62,000 nt of DNA from Chrysomallon squamiferum. Lineage: Eukaryota; Mollusca; Gastropoda; Neomphalida; Peltospiridae. Shown piece after piece: positions 22,996 to 36,722 of the stretch (positions within the stretch are counted from its first letter, which is position 1; every line of letters starts with the position of its first letter). A program made the translations under genes and the position numbers. The stretch covers positions 8,418,780 to 8,480,779 of the forward strand of contig CM022672.1 in assembly GCA_012295275.1 (NCBI GenBank), in the 5' to 3' direction. The notes below the pieces were generated by a model. The model searched no databases. It was not told the origin of the DNA and saw only the letters and a list, made by a program, of their open reading frames with translations.

Positions 22996-22998
<3 letters not shown>
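22546..22998. other. Unique AT-rich DNA
   Basis: No repeat or gene recognised. Confidence 0.5.
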
Positions 22999-23038
<40 letters not shown>

Positions 23039-23110
23039 TGTATGTTTATGTATATATATATGTTTATATGCGTATATATGTATATGACTGTTTTGTGTGT
23101 GTGTTTGTGG
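22999..23110. repeat. (AC)n followed by TATG/TGTG low complexity
   Basis: AC dinucleotides over 22999-23034, then TATGTATA and GTGTGTTTG variants. Confidence 0.92.
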
Positions 23111-23480
23111 AAGTGTGCGTGTCTGTCAGATTCATCCGGCCTTACGGACATCTATCTTATCGATGCTAACAAATTTACAGTTCTTATTACTCTGAATAAA
23201 TATTTCCAAATCGACAGAAAAAGAGCTAAATCTAGTTTTTACATCTAAATGTATGAAGCAAAATTCGATAGTCAGAGTTATTTGACGAAAGGTTACGTTA
23301 ACCCTGATTATTTTTTCTTTTTTCTTTTTTATTTGTTTTGTTTATAAACATTCTTTATATATATATAAAAAAAATAAGAAATTGAAAAATCATTACAAAC
23401 ATAGCTATCTTCTGCTCACAATTTGATATTTTAAAAATAGAAGAAAATACTGACAGAAATCGAAATAAAGTAAGATTTAA
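23111..23480. other. Unique AT-rich DNA, no gene seen
   Basis: T-rich tract at 23310-23340 and a short TA run at about 23356-23368. Confidence 0.5.
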
Positions 23481-23522
<42 letters not shown>

Positions 23523-23536
23523 TAATAATTAATAAA

Positions 23537-23582
<46 letters not shown>
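23481..23582. repeat. (AAT)n-(AAAT)n compound
   Basis: AAT triplets to about 23530, then AAAT tetramers to 23582. Confidence 0.95.
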
Positions 23583-23589
<7 letters not shown>

Positions 23590-25379
23590 ATGTTATTTTA
23601 ATGTTAATACATGTTGTATGTCAAAGATGGTTTATGGTACACGAGAAAAAATCCATTGTATGAAATTAAGTATTTTAAGAAGATAAGAAAAAGGCATCAT
23701 CTTTCCAGATCAAATTAGTTCAATTAATGATGGAAAAATTGCAGATGTTCTCAATGTTTGAATCCAAACCTGAATAGTTTTGTTGCCTTAGCAAAAAGAA
23801 CATATTTTAATAAATTTTCTCAGAAACATGGTAGCACATACCACGGCTTTTATTAGATCGTCAAGAAATACAGTTTTAACCGAAATAATCCACTGGCGTC
23901 ACAGTCATGTATTGATCCTGCGCTAGGTCAGTGTCAGGGATGTATCCGAAGCTGAACATGCGGAAATAAACACACCCACACATGCACTGTTCTTTTTTCA
24001 TCCGTGACTTGAAAGAGAAACTCGGCTATAATGAGTCAAAGATCAACAGTGTTCGAGTTCTCTTTGTCACTCTGTCTGTCTCTCTTTCTGAGAGCTTTGA
24101 GTATCAGTATATTTTTTGTTTTGCAAATTCATGTCCAGTACGCATGTCACAGATACAATTTGTATCGTCGCTGGAGACTTCACAAACAGAGGTTTTCTCT
24201 CTGTTTTGTTTATACAGTGGTGCAGATCAAATTAAAAACATTGATGTGCAGAATGAAATTATCTCAACAGCTGTTATTGAAAACAACGAGGTGCTACAGC
24301 GTGTCTGAGTCGCGACATAGTTCTCACTTCACTCAGACGTTCGTAATTGCGATTATTAACTGAGTCGTTATGTCTGTCAGTCTGTGGCTAAATTGTCTGA
24401 CTGGTAGTTACCGAGATCAAAACCCGATTTCGAATCTTGTCGTAACAAATCAGAGATGTCTAAAACTATAGCGTAATCTCGACAGACTAAACACATATGC
24501 TGTAACTTTTTAAAACGTAGCATTGTTGTGTTACAATCTGTCATAGCATCACTACAGATATCCAGAATATTGTGTCCAAGACAGACGTGACTGAACATTC
24601 AGTGACTTGACTGGAAGCACGTTTCAGATGTTTGACAGATTGCTTATACTTCAGGGAAATACAAAACAACAATAACCAAATTCACATCTCGTTAAAATTA
24701 ATTACTCACATAAACCCTGACATAGAACTATCTGACAAAATCAAAAGTTTCCGCGACAAACATGCACAGTTCTCATGCAAGAAAACATTCCCAGAATCAG
24801 CGACAGCCACTCTCGTTTTCTGAGCAGCAAATCAGTGATGGCAGACAGACACGTTGATGAAGATAACGCGAGTTTAAACATCAGATACAGACACATACGT
24901 CTGTGTTACAATTATCTTTAATTCATCATATTGACAAAACGTTTGTCAGAGGTTTCAGTAAGTGTTGTTGAATGTGTTATAGTTACGTCAGGATCAAACA
25001 AAATAAATAAATTCAAATGTAAGTAAGCTATGGGTGTTAGTTATAGTCAGAGTATAAGTAAACAATTTTAGTGTTCCCTTTCGTAAATTTTGATCGATAT
25101 GCGAGTTACTCTGTTTGAATTTTATGAGTTGATACATATTACTATTCAAGAATTCATGTTCCTAAAAGTCTCCTTTCTTTAAATTATGTGCCAGACTGTT
25201 TCATTCTGCCCTATGTTGTCCGTTAAGCTGGTATAAGGACATTTCTTATCTTATATCTCTACCTCGGAAGAGTGATAATCCTCTTGAATATAGGAGGACC
25301 GCCACTTTTGCAATCCTAATTTAAAATAAGTTTATTTATAGGTTTCTATACTATTCAAACAACTGTATTACGTATACAC
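23583..25379. other. Unique DNA, no supported gene
   Basis: Two overlapping plus frames at 23982-24363 (108 and 110 codons) have no family signature. Near 24370-24440 a tRNA-like patch has GATTTCGAATC as a distorted B box; it is too degenerate to call. Confidence 0.45.
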
Positions 25380-25610
25380 GAGAACTGCACTCCAGCAGAA
25401 ACTGTTTTAACAGAACGAATGTTGTTGGTGCCGCACCAAGGCAGCGTCCTGCCAAGAGACACGCACGATGACGTACGTAGCGGATTCTGACTCAGTCTGA
25501 CCTCTCCGTGGCTTCATAAATCAATCGCAGTTTGGCAGAGATATTATTTCTATCTTTCACTTGGTAATGGCATTTTGATCCGCTGATACGCGGTCAAGTG
25601 GAGAGAAGAT
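25380..25610. other. GC-richer unique island with a 15-bp palindrome
   Basis: TTGGTGC-c-GCACCAA (25425-25439) is a perfect inverted repeat. ATAAATCAATC (25518-25528) is Hox/Pbx-like. A further imperfect inverted repeat runs from CACTTGG (about 25558) to TCAAGTG (about 25600). Repeat-free and CpG-containing. Regulatory role is inference. Confidence 0.35.
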
Positions 25611-25807
25611 TGAGTGTTTGTGTGTTTGAGTAACATATTGAGTACAACTCACTTAGGACGAACACACAGGCACACGCGAAATGTCTAGTTTCTGTGGATT
25701 AGGTGTAAATCCACTTGCAGACGTACAGATAGGTAAATGAAATACAGATCGAACGAAATCTTAATACTTGATATAGTGTGACTGAATTTTAATTAATATT
25801 GTTGTTG

Positions 25808-25842
<35 letters not shown>

Positions 25843-26092
25843 TATTATTTATGAAATAAAATTAAAATTAGCTGTAGTCGATTTTTTTGCTAGATGATAA
25901 ATATCATGTATAGACAAATAAAGAACAAATATCAATAATGGATATTAATAAATAAATAAATATTATATATAAAATTACATAGAATCTGATGTCAGCAGCT
26001 TTGATTATTGGAGTATTTTACAACGAATACAGGATTGGATTGTACTCTAACTACTGCGAAATACTTTGAAACAGGAGTCATCAAAATAGTGT

Positions 26093-26094
<2 letters not shown>
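25611..26094. repeat. Unique DNA with a (TTG)n-(TTA)n array at 25799-25845
   Basis: TTG then TTA triplets span 25799-25845, followed by an AAAT patch near 25944-25965. The rest is AT-rich without genes. Confidence 0.7.

Positions 26095-26176
<82 letters not shown>
26095..26176. repeat. (TC)n microsatellite
   Basis: About 82 bp of TC. The SLSLS frame across it is the repeat. Confidence 0.98.
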
Positions 26177-26180
<4 letters not shown>

Positions 26181-26589
26181 ACTGCCTGTAGTTATTTGTA
26201 TGTAATTTTTTTTAATTCTAATCGTTAATGACTGTTATAATCTATTCAACAGTTTGGCTTATTTAATATGTGTGTGTGTGTGTTTGTGTGTGCGTGTATG
26301 TCAAAGTATCAAACATCTGTTCGCCTGTAAAAATAGCAGCACATAAGGAAAAAAAATAATAATACCCAGACAGCAGCTCTGGGATAAGTTATTGTATAAT
26401 TTTAAGAACATGTAGAAATATCAGAACCTGTTGCAGTCTCTCTAACCAACAACAAAACTGACAAAAAAAAACCGCCAAAACTTCAGACGTTGTGGCTGAC
26501 GTGGCGAAATAGGAAACTATATAATTAGGCGTTTAATAACAACAACGCTTAAGCTGATAGAGCATAATAAGTTTACACAAGGAATTTGC
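26177..26589. other. Unique DNA with a short (TG)n run
   Basis: TG-rich patch at 26269-26300. No gene seen. Confidence 0.5.
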
Positions 26590-27060
26590 AGGACTAACGC
26601 CAATCATCGGCTCAGCTCTCTGCGTTCTTCCACCATCTGATGGCCTTTTACACTGCGCTGTTCGTCCTCGGTATAACCACTTGCGACAAATGCCTCATAA
26701 AGTGGCCACGAAAATCCATAATATTTAAGCCTGGTGTCCATTTATCGCCGGTTTATGCCTACATAATTCAGTGACAAGAATTTAAAACTGTCTACCTCTT
26801 GTAGCCGCCGCATGCTTGTAAGCAATTGATTGGAATTACAAATGTGTTACGGTATACCAGACTGACATGTCCGTGACCCCGAGCTGTCGAGAAGTCACTC
26901 ACAATATCTGCATCATTTGCAATGTCGCAGAACGTCTTCGATGTGAAAGGTCGGTAGGTCGATTCTGGCTGGCGGACCAAATGATTGATTTCATGTTCAA
27001 CAAGACGTAAGAAATGTGAATGAACGTTCCACTGGTAAACAAGGCGTTGTTGTAGCACTA
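26590..27060. other. Long GC-richer unique island, candidate conserved non-coding element
   Basis: One of the longest repeat-free, balanced-composition stretches. An 88-codon minus frame (26792-27058) lies inside it, but the frame has no domain that I recognise, no coding partner and no defended splice sites. The left half, 26590-26790, has the same character without a frame. A conserved non-coding element or an unrecognised exon are both possible. Confidence 0.35.
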
Positions 27061-27265
27061 TTGGTCGTTTTTGCAGTCATCATCATCATCGTCGTCGTCA
27101 TTACAAATATCACAGTAATCTGCATTACTACAACAGCACCAACATGGCTATCATCATTGCAGTGACAATCATCATCATTATTATCATCATCATCACAGCA
27201 TTAGTGATATTTAGGAAATTATTATTATATTATCGTCGTCGTTGTTATTGTTGATGATGGTGGCA
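27061..27265. repeat. Decayed (CAT)n/(CGT)n trinucleotide array
   Basis: ATCATC, GTCGTC and CAACAG triplet runs with many substitutions. Confidence 0.8.
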
Positions 27266-27865
27266 CTGCAGCTGTTATTCGGTACCAGTGTACACGGGAA
27301 GACGCGCAGTTTGATTTATCTCTTAGATCATGATGCATCGCTTCTTCATCTCACTTCTCATCAGAAAGCCGTAATTTAAAGACGTCATCATCGCGATGAT
27401 CTATTTTAGTGAACAACATCGTCGTGTATTTACCAACATTTGATTTATAGGACGGTGTTAACGTCGGCATTGCGGTGGTTATACATCATGAAATGACGTT
27501 GTGTTTGTTTTTGTTTCCCGAATAATTATTCTATATAGTGTGCAGTCAGTCTGTTGTCTGCAGACAAACACTTGCTACGTACCCCGAGTGATTTGCTTTG
27601 TTTTAATTGGGGATGTTCTTACTTTATTTATTACACAGTGAAGATGGGTCAACGCGCCCTGTACTACCGCAAGAATATTTCATATTTGCTACACTGTTCA
27701 TGATGAATAAAATAAAGATTAAAGTAAGTTAATGTACAAGAACTCAGACTGAACAGAAACTCAGACTTCCGAGTCATAACCCTTCTCTGACGGAAACGAT
27801 GCGAAATACACTAACACGTATATATAACAGTTCATGTTAAACATTTCTGGAATAACCCGTATGAC
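27266..27865. other. Unique, partly GC-richer DNA
   Basis: 27270-27450 has mixed composition and includes the perfect 14-bp palindrome ATCATCGCGATGAT at 27387-27400. No gene supported. Confidence 0.4.
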
Positions 27866-28110
27866 CACTGCCATCGAATCATCATTATTACACAATCATC
27901 TTCATCATCATCATTAGCACGATACATCGTAACCATTGTTGTTATCATCATCTCTACACATGACAACCATTATCATTATCATCAATGCACATCACTATGT
28001 CATCATATTGTCATCACTATGCACCATAACAACTATGATTATCATCATTATTGACATCCCTATATGTTCCAACCACTATCACTGGATCACCATCATCATC
28101 AACATCGCCA
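27866..28110. repeat. Decayed (ATC)n array with longer internal periodicity
   Basis: ATCATC runs are interspersed with phrases such as CAACCATTATCATTATCATC and CACTATG(C/T)ACCA, giving a loose minisatellite. Frames on both strands here are repeat translations. Confidence 0.75.
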
Positions 28111-28489
28111 CTATTAGCATCACAGTAGCTTTGATAAAAACCACAAGAACAAGAAATTAAAAAAAAAATTCTGAACATAATTATTATAAAGACTCTGATT
28201 TTGTTCACAATCTAAAACGTGTCATATTTCCTTTCATAAGCAACAGCGAGTACAGCAGACTTGACCAAATTATCTGTAGAAATCCTACATCGAATTTATA
28301 ACATCTAAAAATTAGCCAAACCATCCGAAGATTTACATTCGTGTTTGACTGCTAATACAAGCAGATTCCGTCAAAAGTTTTCACGGCCTGTTTGAAAACG
28401 CTTTCACTTGTTAGATTCTACACAGAGATAATTCTGAGATATGTTTATCCGTCAAATCATTAAAACAACAGTACTGTTAACAAAAACAA

Positions 28490-28525
<36 letters not shown>

Positions 28526-29039
28526 TTAAACAGATGTTTTATAAAGAATATCAAAAAAAGAAGAAAAGGATGAAGAAGAAAAAGAAAAAAATTAATAGTA
28601 GAAGGAGGAAGAAAATAATTTAAATAAAGAAAAGAAATGAATAAAGGATGAGAATAGTCAATGTTTATGGAATGTATAAAGTTATTATCTACGTAACAGC
28701 TAAATAACTACTCGTGCGTCATGTCACAATGTTCATGTCAGAGGTGCTGAATTACATGCAGACACATTAACATTATCAAAATTCCACTCACTAACTGGTA
28801 TAAAAAACTGGTATAAAGTATTTTTTTATTGCCAGCCGATGTTTCTCATTTTTTTCTAACGAATCTTATTTTGTCTGGAATGTTGTATCTTCCATTTATG
28901 TTGCATTTTTGCTTCTGTCATAATACAAAAAGATCTTAAACACACACACACACACACACACTTGAAAGCAATAATAACAATTACAAAAAGATGGTTCAAA
29001 ATAAAAAAAAGATGTTTGCGCTATCGTAAACTTTAACAA
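28111..29039. other. AT-rich DNA with (AAT)n and (CA)n arrays
   Basis: AAT triplets at 28489-28524, an A/G-rich tract at 28552-28640 and a CA run at 28940-28961. No gene seen. Confidence 0.6.
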
Positions 29040-29410
29040 ATTTTTATCGGACTACAAACAGCAACAAGAAGACGAAGACGATCGGACACGAATTCCTCAG
29101 TATTCTAATGAAACTCAATTCCAAACATCGGATCAAGTTATTTGTCCTTGCTCTATCTTTGTATAAATAATTTACTCCAGCGTGCACGGACTAAACAACA
29201 CGGTCCTTACTGCGAATTACTGCCACAAACAACATGGAACCACACTCTAAGACAATATCAATCAGCAATCCGGCTGTCGGAATAATTAACATGTGATAGT
29301 TAATCTAATCTGTTAGGTGGAAACAAAGCCAGGCAGCGACACGTGTAATGGTAGGGGCAGATTCAGGGCTGGGTGAGTGTTTGACATAATCGGGGATCTC
29401 CCGAGATAAA
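29040..29410. other. GC-richer unique island, candidate conserved non-coding element
   Basis: Balanced, repeat-free sequence including CAATATCAATCAGC (29245-29258) and ATTAAC...GTTAAT inverted half-sites at 29285-29304. The 21 bases at 29284-29304 recur exactly at 29963-29983. Regulatory role is inference. Confidence 0.35.
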
Positions 29411-30240
29411 TAACTTTAATGCTTGTTGTTAAACCTTGTTTTAAAAAAAAAAAAAATTCAGTCAATCAATCAAACATTGCTCAAAGTTCAAGGACATCTG
29501 TGTTGGAACCAGTCCAAGAAGCTGGCTTGTTTTCCGAAAAAAAGTGTTAATGGAAATCTTCTACAGTATAAGAATGTATATGAGGAATTGTTTTTTCAAT
29601 ATAATGAAAATTGCTTCATTTTAAAATTTAATGGTACCATGTTTTTCTTTTTCGTTTTCTTTTTTTTTTCTTTTTTTTCTTTTTACAAAACTGTTGATTT
29701 GTCTAAGACTGTGATTCTCTATATGGGTGGTATTTGCCCTCGCTGACTGTTGCTGTATAAAAGCAGAGGGGAGACCACCTCTACATATTCATATAGGATG
29801 AATGCTTTTAACATCATACTTAATTGTTCTTGTTTACCTTGACAGTATAAATTTTAACTTCAGAGGACAACATCCTTCAAAATTATTTGATAAAAAACAA
29901 CAACAAAAACAACAACACACTAGTCCAGCGGCATCTGTGCAAAATTCCGGGATGTACCCGTGAATTAACATGTGATAGTTAATTTGTTTCGTGTATCGGA
30001 AGATCGATGGTACGGTTAGTTAATCTCGATAATATCAAATTGTTTCTGCAACACACAGTTTTCTCCATAACAGCATGTTAAAAATCCACCTCAGTGGATC
30101 GTCCGAATTTCGCTCAATCTGATACGACACCTTCCCTCGTGTGCTGCGTCAAAACAGGTTTTAATCAGGTCTGAGCTTTAATCTCTGGTTCACAGTGTAC
30201 AGTGTACTGGGAAATTAGAAATAATAAAAGAAACAGCACT
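29411..30240. other. Unique DNA, no supported gene
   Basis: A 107-codon plus frame (29423-29746) ends in a poly-T-derived Phe tract. 29480-29640 looks mildly coding in composition, but no family is recognised. The exact second copy of the 21-bp repeat lies at 29963-29983. Confidence 0.4.
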
Positions 30241-30305
30241 AATATCGCAACAACACCAGCAATAATAACAATCACAACAACAACAACAACAGAAACAACA
30301 AATCC
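30241..30305. repeat. Imperfect (CAA)n array
   Basis: CAA, CAG and AAT triplets over about 60 bp. Confidence 0.85.
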
Positions 30306-30639
30306 ACAATGTACTCTATTCTACTCTATTCTAATGAAAGCCTGTGTACGAAAGTATTGCAGAATTTAGAATTGTTATGTAAATAGAAAACCAGGGCCAG
30401 ATTTAGACGTATGACATATTTCAGAAGGTTAACAGAAAATAAGATGTAATAATTAGCTCGCTAGGTCTGTGTTACCAATTACATTCATAGCCATATCGCT
30501 GAACAAGTTTCACGTTATCAAATACACCGTTTTGCTTAAAGTCAGAACTCTCAAATTTGAAAAAAAATCTCCTCTTTTCTTTTCTTCACCATTCATCTAC
30601 AAACACAGAACATTAAAAACACTTCAAGTGCCTTGAACT
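30306..30639. other. Unique AT-rich DNA, no gene seen
   Basis: Contains the duplication CTCTATTCTA at about 30311-30333. Nothing else recognised. Confidence 0.5.
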
Positions 30640-31000
30640 ATTTATTATAAAGCCTTGAGGCCAAAGATGACAGTTAATAAAACAATGTAACACGCTACAG
30701 AAACCATCTGGTCGAAAACGTATCCATTCTTGGTTGACGTATGGTGAAAGGTGCAGCTCACTTCATGAAATTCTATTAATAAACTGTCAATTTTGTTATA
30801 TTGGAAGAATACCAGAAGCAGCAGCGGACTCAAATTCTCATTTCCTCTCGCCAAATAGGCTGTATCATGCAAGCAGTCATTGATCGTAAATGTTCGGCAA
30901 GTTTCGACAGGCAGCAGATTCACCTGTCAAGTTGGACGGAGTTTACCGCGGTTTGCCGCTCAGTATCTCACAACACACTTTTTTTTATTCATTACTAAAT
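30640..31000. other. GC-richer unique island
   Basis: Repeat-free. Open frames exist on both strands (30645-30923 minus, 30801-30998 plus) but neither shows a known domain; overlapping opposite frames suggest balanced composition rather than coding. Contains TGATCG, CACCTGTCAAG (30921-30931, TALE/E-box-like) and CGCGGTTTGCCGC near 30947. Confidence 0.3.
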
Positions 31001-31329
31001 GGAAATGCGGTCAGGGATGTTTGCAAAAATAATCAAAAAAGAAGATGAGATTTTTTTGGAGGGGTCGTTGTTAAATTACAAACCATTGTCATACTAAAAA
31101 TAGAAAAAAATAATTTGAATTCGATTCCCTTTAGACCAGTTCTGCACTGGAGATGAGCTTCTTTCTGACAATACTGTACTGTATTTACACGTTGAGCACG
31201 AGATTCCAGCTGTGTGCTGTATTCGAAGGGTTTATGTTTTGTACTTTCTTATTACAGTTCTCATTTCACACTATTTCTGTACTTGACTTGAACTTTCCGA
31301 TTTCCGCCATTGTGAACTAAGCTTCAACC
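31001..31329. other. Unique AT-rich DNA
   Basis: No feature recognised. Confidence 0.5.
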
Positions 31330-31720
31330 TTATCACTTTATTCACGTTAAATACTCAAACATTTCACTCTTTACATCTCTTGTGTATCAGATTTGAATTA
31401 TTTACACTTTAAAACAGTTGTACACTAGATTTGAATATTGTAAGATAGTTGTTTACTACCTTTCAAGATTTTTCGTTTTAAAACAATTGTTTTCGAAAAT
31501 TTAACGTTTTGCCCTTTAAACCACTTACGTTATGGATTATTTACTCTTTAACTAATTTAGCATTTTTACTCTTTAAAACAACTACAAGCGCTTGTTTTGT
31601 ATTTCTTACTCACTGACATAATGATCTGAACATTTTACCATTTAAAGTGATCATAGAGTTGAACGTTTTTTTACTATTTAAACCGCATAATATTTTTATT
31701 TATCCTTTGAATAACTGAAT
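31330..31720. repeat. Heavily decayed tandem repeat, period about 36 bp
   Basis: A motif close to TTTACTCTTTAAAACAA recurs near 31408, 31476, 31513, 31549, 31570, 31639 and 31676, mostly at 36-37 bases or twice that. Copies have diverged strongly. Confidence 0.45.
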
Positions 31721-32851
31721 TGTAAATTTGAATTATTACCACATAAAGCATCTGTATGTATGTTTGAACAGTGTACTAAAGTTGAACTGTAATCCATTTG
31801 TGTTCTTCTAAATTTAGACGGTTTTCCTTCGTACACCTGGTTCCAGATTTACTCATTTATAATTGTCCTACGTTTGAACTGTATTCACTCTTTACTAATT
31901 CTATACTGAGAATTTAGAAAAATAACTTCCTTGCTTACTTCCTTCTGTTTGTATCCCCACAGACAACCTGACCAGCTGGAATCGCGTTACAACGACACAG
32001 ATACCAGAATACATTGAGTAACATAAGCACATCAATTCATTTCCCATTTCCTAAAGGCTTTCATCACGTTAACTTCAACAGCATTAGTGCCGACACGTTG
32101 AACATCACTTAGGGATCTTCTATCAGCGGTGCACGGTGATCGTATAAATAGCCAGCTGGACAAGTAGGCTCTTCAGATATCCTTGATGGTTTTTAGAATA
32201 CACATTGTTAATACGTCATTTGTATTTGAATACAAAGTGTTAAGCTGGCGGTTTCTAGAATACGTATTTTATTGTATAAGTGACTTCACGTTTTAAGACA
32301 ATATTTTTTATTTCGTTTTTTTTTTTTTTTTTTTTTGCTGCTACATTTTCTAATCTAATATATCGTATTATTTCAGTGGGACACATTTAAGTTATTGTGG
32401 ATATTGTTTTTGATACGTTTCTTCTGTAATTTCTTTTTCTTTTTAAGGAAAACTGTTCCAGACTAACAGTGGTAGTTTTGGTATTATCATTATTGCAGCT
32501 GCATCTTTCACATTTTTTAATACAAGACTTTTAAGTGGAAAATAAATGGCTTCTCTGATTATGGTATTATAACAGAATCCAAAAAAAGATCGACAAACCC
32601 TGTAATTAATAGTAATTCTTCGAACACTGAGACAAAATTTTATAGGTAGCATGTGACTAGACGTTCTTTGCTTTTCAGTGGCAATATATACAGTACATAA
32701 ACATATGCTCATTTTAACGTACTACTTATATCGTTTCTATCGAAGTAATGATTCATCTGTGACTATTTATGTAGTCAGCTTTTGTTTCTTGTGATGATAT
32801 ATTTTGTGGAGACGTGCGCTTTAACTACATTTCTTTGACTGAATAAATAAA
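31721..32851. other. Unique AT-rich DNA, no gene seen
   Basis: Poly-T at about 32317-32336. 31960-32170 has mixed composition. An 89-codon minus frame at 32443-32712 is unsupported. Confidence 0.5.
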
Positions 32852-33009
32852 GAAGAAGAAACAACAACACAAAATAATAAGAATATTAATAAAGAAGAAG
32901 AAGAAGGAGAAGAAGAAGAAGAAGAAGAAGAAGAAGAGCAATAACAACAAGAACAATATCAACAATAATAATAGTAATAATAAAATCATAATAATAATAA
33001 TAATAATAA

Positions 33010-33040
<31 letters not shown>

Positions 33041-33090
33041 AAGAAGAAAAAGAAGAAGAAAAAGAAGAAGAAAAAGAAGAAAGAATAAGA

Positions 33091-33127
<37 letters not shown>
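32852..33127. repeat. Compound (GAA)n/(AAT)n trinucleotide array
   Basis: Blocks alternate: GAA (about 32891-32938), AAT (about 32962-33010), GAA with AAAAG interruptions (about 33011-33085), AAT (about 33090-33127). Confidence 0.95.
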
Positions 33128-34600
<1,473 letters not shown>

Positions 34601-34689
34601 TACACACACACACATACATAAATACACACATACACACAGACATACACTTATACACACATACAAACTTGCACACACACACACACAAACAT

Positions 34690-34732
<43 letters not shown>
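34601..34732. repeat. (AC)n/(ACAT)n then (TA)n compound
   Basis: ACACACATACATA variants, a clean AC run at about 34690-34710 and TA at about 34710-34732. Confidence 0.95.
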
Positions 34733-34789
34733 AAACAAAAACTGAAATGAAGAATGAGAGAGATAACCTGATAGACAATACTGTTTAAT

Positions 34790-35035
34790 TCATTACGCGC
34801 AGGCGCAAAAAGACCGCTGGACCAAGAAGTGCGTGGACGTCAGTGGCATTCTTCGTGTGAACAAAGCAATAACGAGGAACAAGGACAGCGAGGAGGCAAT
34901 AGCCCACAGATACAAGTTAATTTCCTCTGGAATGTAATTATCGTCCATTTATCTTATAAATGTCCCACGAGAAAGACTGTGTGCATAAATGCACAGATTT
35001 TAAGTGCTTTAGTGAAGTGGACCTGAAGAATTTGG
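34790..35035. other. GC-richer unique stretch
   Basis: GCGCAGGCGCA opens a repeat-free stretch that includes CCTCTGGAATGTAATTATCG (34924-34943), TEAD-like GGAATG plus homeodomain TAATTA. Candidate regulatory sequence by composition only. Confidence 0.3.
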
Positions 35036-35042
35036 GACATCA

Positions 35043-35320
35043 TTGCGCATGTGTATTGTGCGCTAGTCTCGATTAGTTTCGTGGTGCGCTGGACGCATGT
35101 GTGTATTACGCACCAGCCTCGATAAATTCGTTTCATTTCCGCTCAGCGCCTGTGTGAATGTGCACCAGTTTGATGTATTTAATTCAGTTTACCTTTTTGA
35201 GAATGTGTATAATTATGATTGCGAATAAGCCTGGATCAATGATTTTATTTTAGTTCAAACCATCGTTTTGAGCGGTGTGTCGCGCGCAGTAGCCTCGGTT
35301 AAATTAATTCAGACGACAGC
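35043..35320. repeat. Decayed tandem repeat, period about 53 bp
   Basis: Phrases resembling GCGCATGTGTGTATTACGCACC followed by AGCCTCGATAAATTC recur from about 35043, 35094, 35147, 35200 and 35273. CpG-bearing units seem to decay toward TG/CA variants in some copies. Confidence 0.65.
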
Positions 35321-35366
35321 TTGAACTCGTTGTGGTTAACGTAGTCGGATGACAAATGTATCTCTT

Positions 35367-35372
<6 letters not shown>

Positions 35373-35436
<64 letters not shown>
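35373..35436. repeat. (TA)n-(GA)n compound microsatellite
   Basis: TA over 35373-35402, GA over 35403-35436. It is the reverse complement arrangement of the TC-TA array at 59274-59371. Confidence 0.97.
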
Positions 35437-35440
<4 letters not shown>

Positions 35441-35953
35441 TAGCCCTTATGTTTTAATTCACCTTGTATAACACAACATTTATTTAGTCTCTTTTAAATA
35501 TATGAATTTTTGTAATATGTCTGTAATATCTGTGCAAGCATATTTTTCTGTATGTAAGTATTAAAGAACTACCATAAAATGTCATAACGTCTGAGAAATT
35601 ATTGAATAAATGACAAGACCAAATAAGTTAATTTGACAAACCACACATCAGATATATTTACTGTTACACAGCAAGTATAGATTGTTTTCATTGTTATTTC
35701 TTCATTTTCATTTCATTTTATTGCGGCTATTTTAAAAATGTGTCTTGCGACCGTTTGGTAAGGAAAACTCCATAACTTTCTTTTATCAAAGACTCGTACA
35801 AGCTAAATGTTTGTGTTTCAGAGCGAACTCATCTCGTAGCAAGACGTAACGTGTTTTCTGTCTAAACAAAGTTTTGCTGCTGCCTTCAAGTTTTCCATAT
35901 TAGCGACCGTCTCGTCATTTCTACGACAGATCTCATTTTTCACACAAATTCTC
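35437..35953. other. Unique AT-rich DNA, no gene seen
   Basis: No repeat beyond short T-runs. Confidence 0.5.
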
Positions 35954-36003
35954 TCTCACACACACACACAGGGAGAGACAGATAGATAGATAGATAGATA
36001 GAT

Positions 36004-36046
<43 letters not shown>
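35954..36046. repeat. (CA)n-(GATA)n-(GA)n compound microsatellite
   Basis: CA at about 35957-35970, GATA at about 35981-36008 and GA to 36046. Confidence 0.95.
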
Positions 36047-36049
<3 letters not shown>

Positions 36050-36722
36050 TGCCTATGTTCGACATCATGAAAGACTAAGAGAACGAGAACCGGCTGCAGG
36101 TCTGTTTAGCCCTTGGCACAGAGAGTGACAAGAGGTTTCACCTCAGATTTTCCAAATATACCAATCGACTTACAGAAACGACTGAAATGACACGTCCGCG
36201 GCTGATAATTTAGCCAATATCGGAGGGAAATTGGTGAATCTTATAAACGTGGGAACCGGTGCGTTGGCTATCATGGATCGTACACAGAGAGAAAAACATG
36301 CTTTGGCTATCTGGCTATCTGGCTATCTTAGACTATGACTACGAGTAAACACATATGGGTTGAGACAGACCATCGTGTTGGCCACATTTGTCTTTCGAAG
36401 CCTCGAGGAAATGAATATTTCTGTTGTTCTTTCTCAACCGTTGATGTGAGAGCCGCTGTACGGTTTCCACTAGGTTCGAGCAGTTTAAAAATACTCATCA
36501 GTTTATAGCGGATCAGTTGTAAAACATGCCACAAATTGCTTTTCTTTACGTTGATGGGCTGAACAAGATTAATGTGAGAAAAGTGATAGCTTCCCGGTTT
36601 GCGTATTCTGTAGTTCGTTCAGTACTTATAAATAAATGTTTATTGCGTCAACTTTAAAAAAGAAAACAACCCCCAGCAGCAGTAATAGAATATAATAGTG
36701 ATAGTAGTAGTATTTTGTCCCC
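36047..36722. other. Unique DNA, no gene seen
   Basis: Balanced sequence at 36070-36480. A small triplication of TGGCTATC lies at 36303-36328. Confidence 0.5.

Noticed and set aside
23982-24363. Overlapping 108- and 110-codon plus frames
   Set aside because: Two different phases are open over the same DNA, and neither shows a motif.
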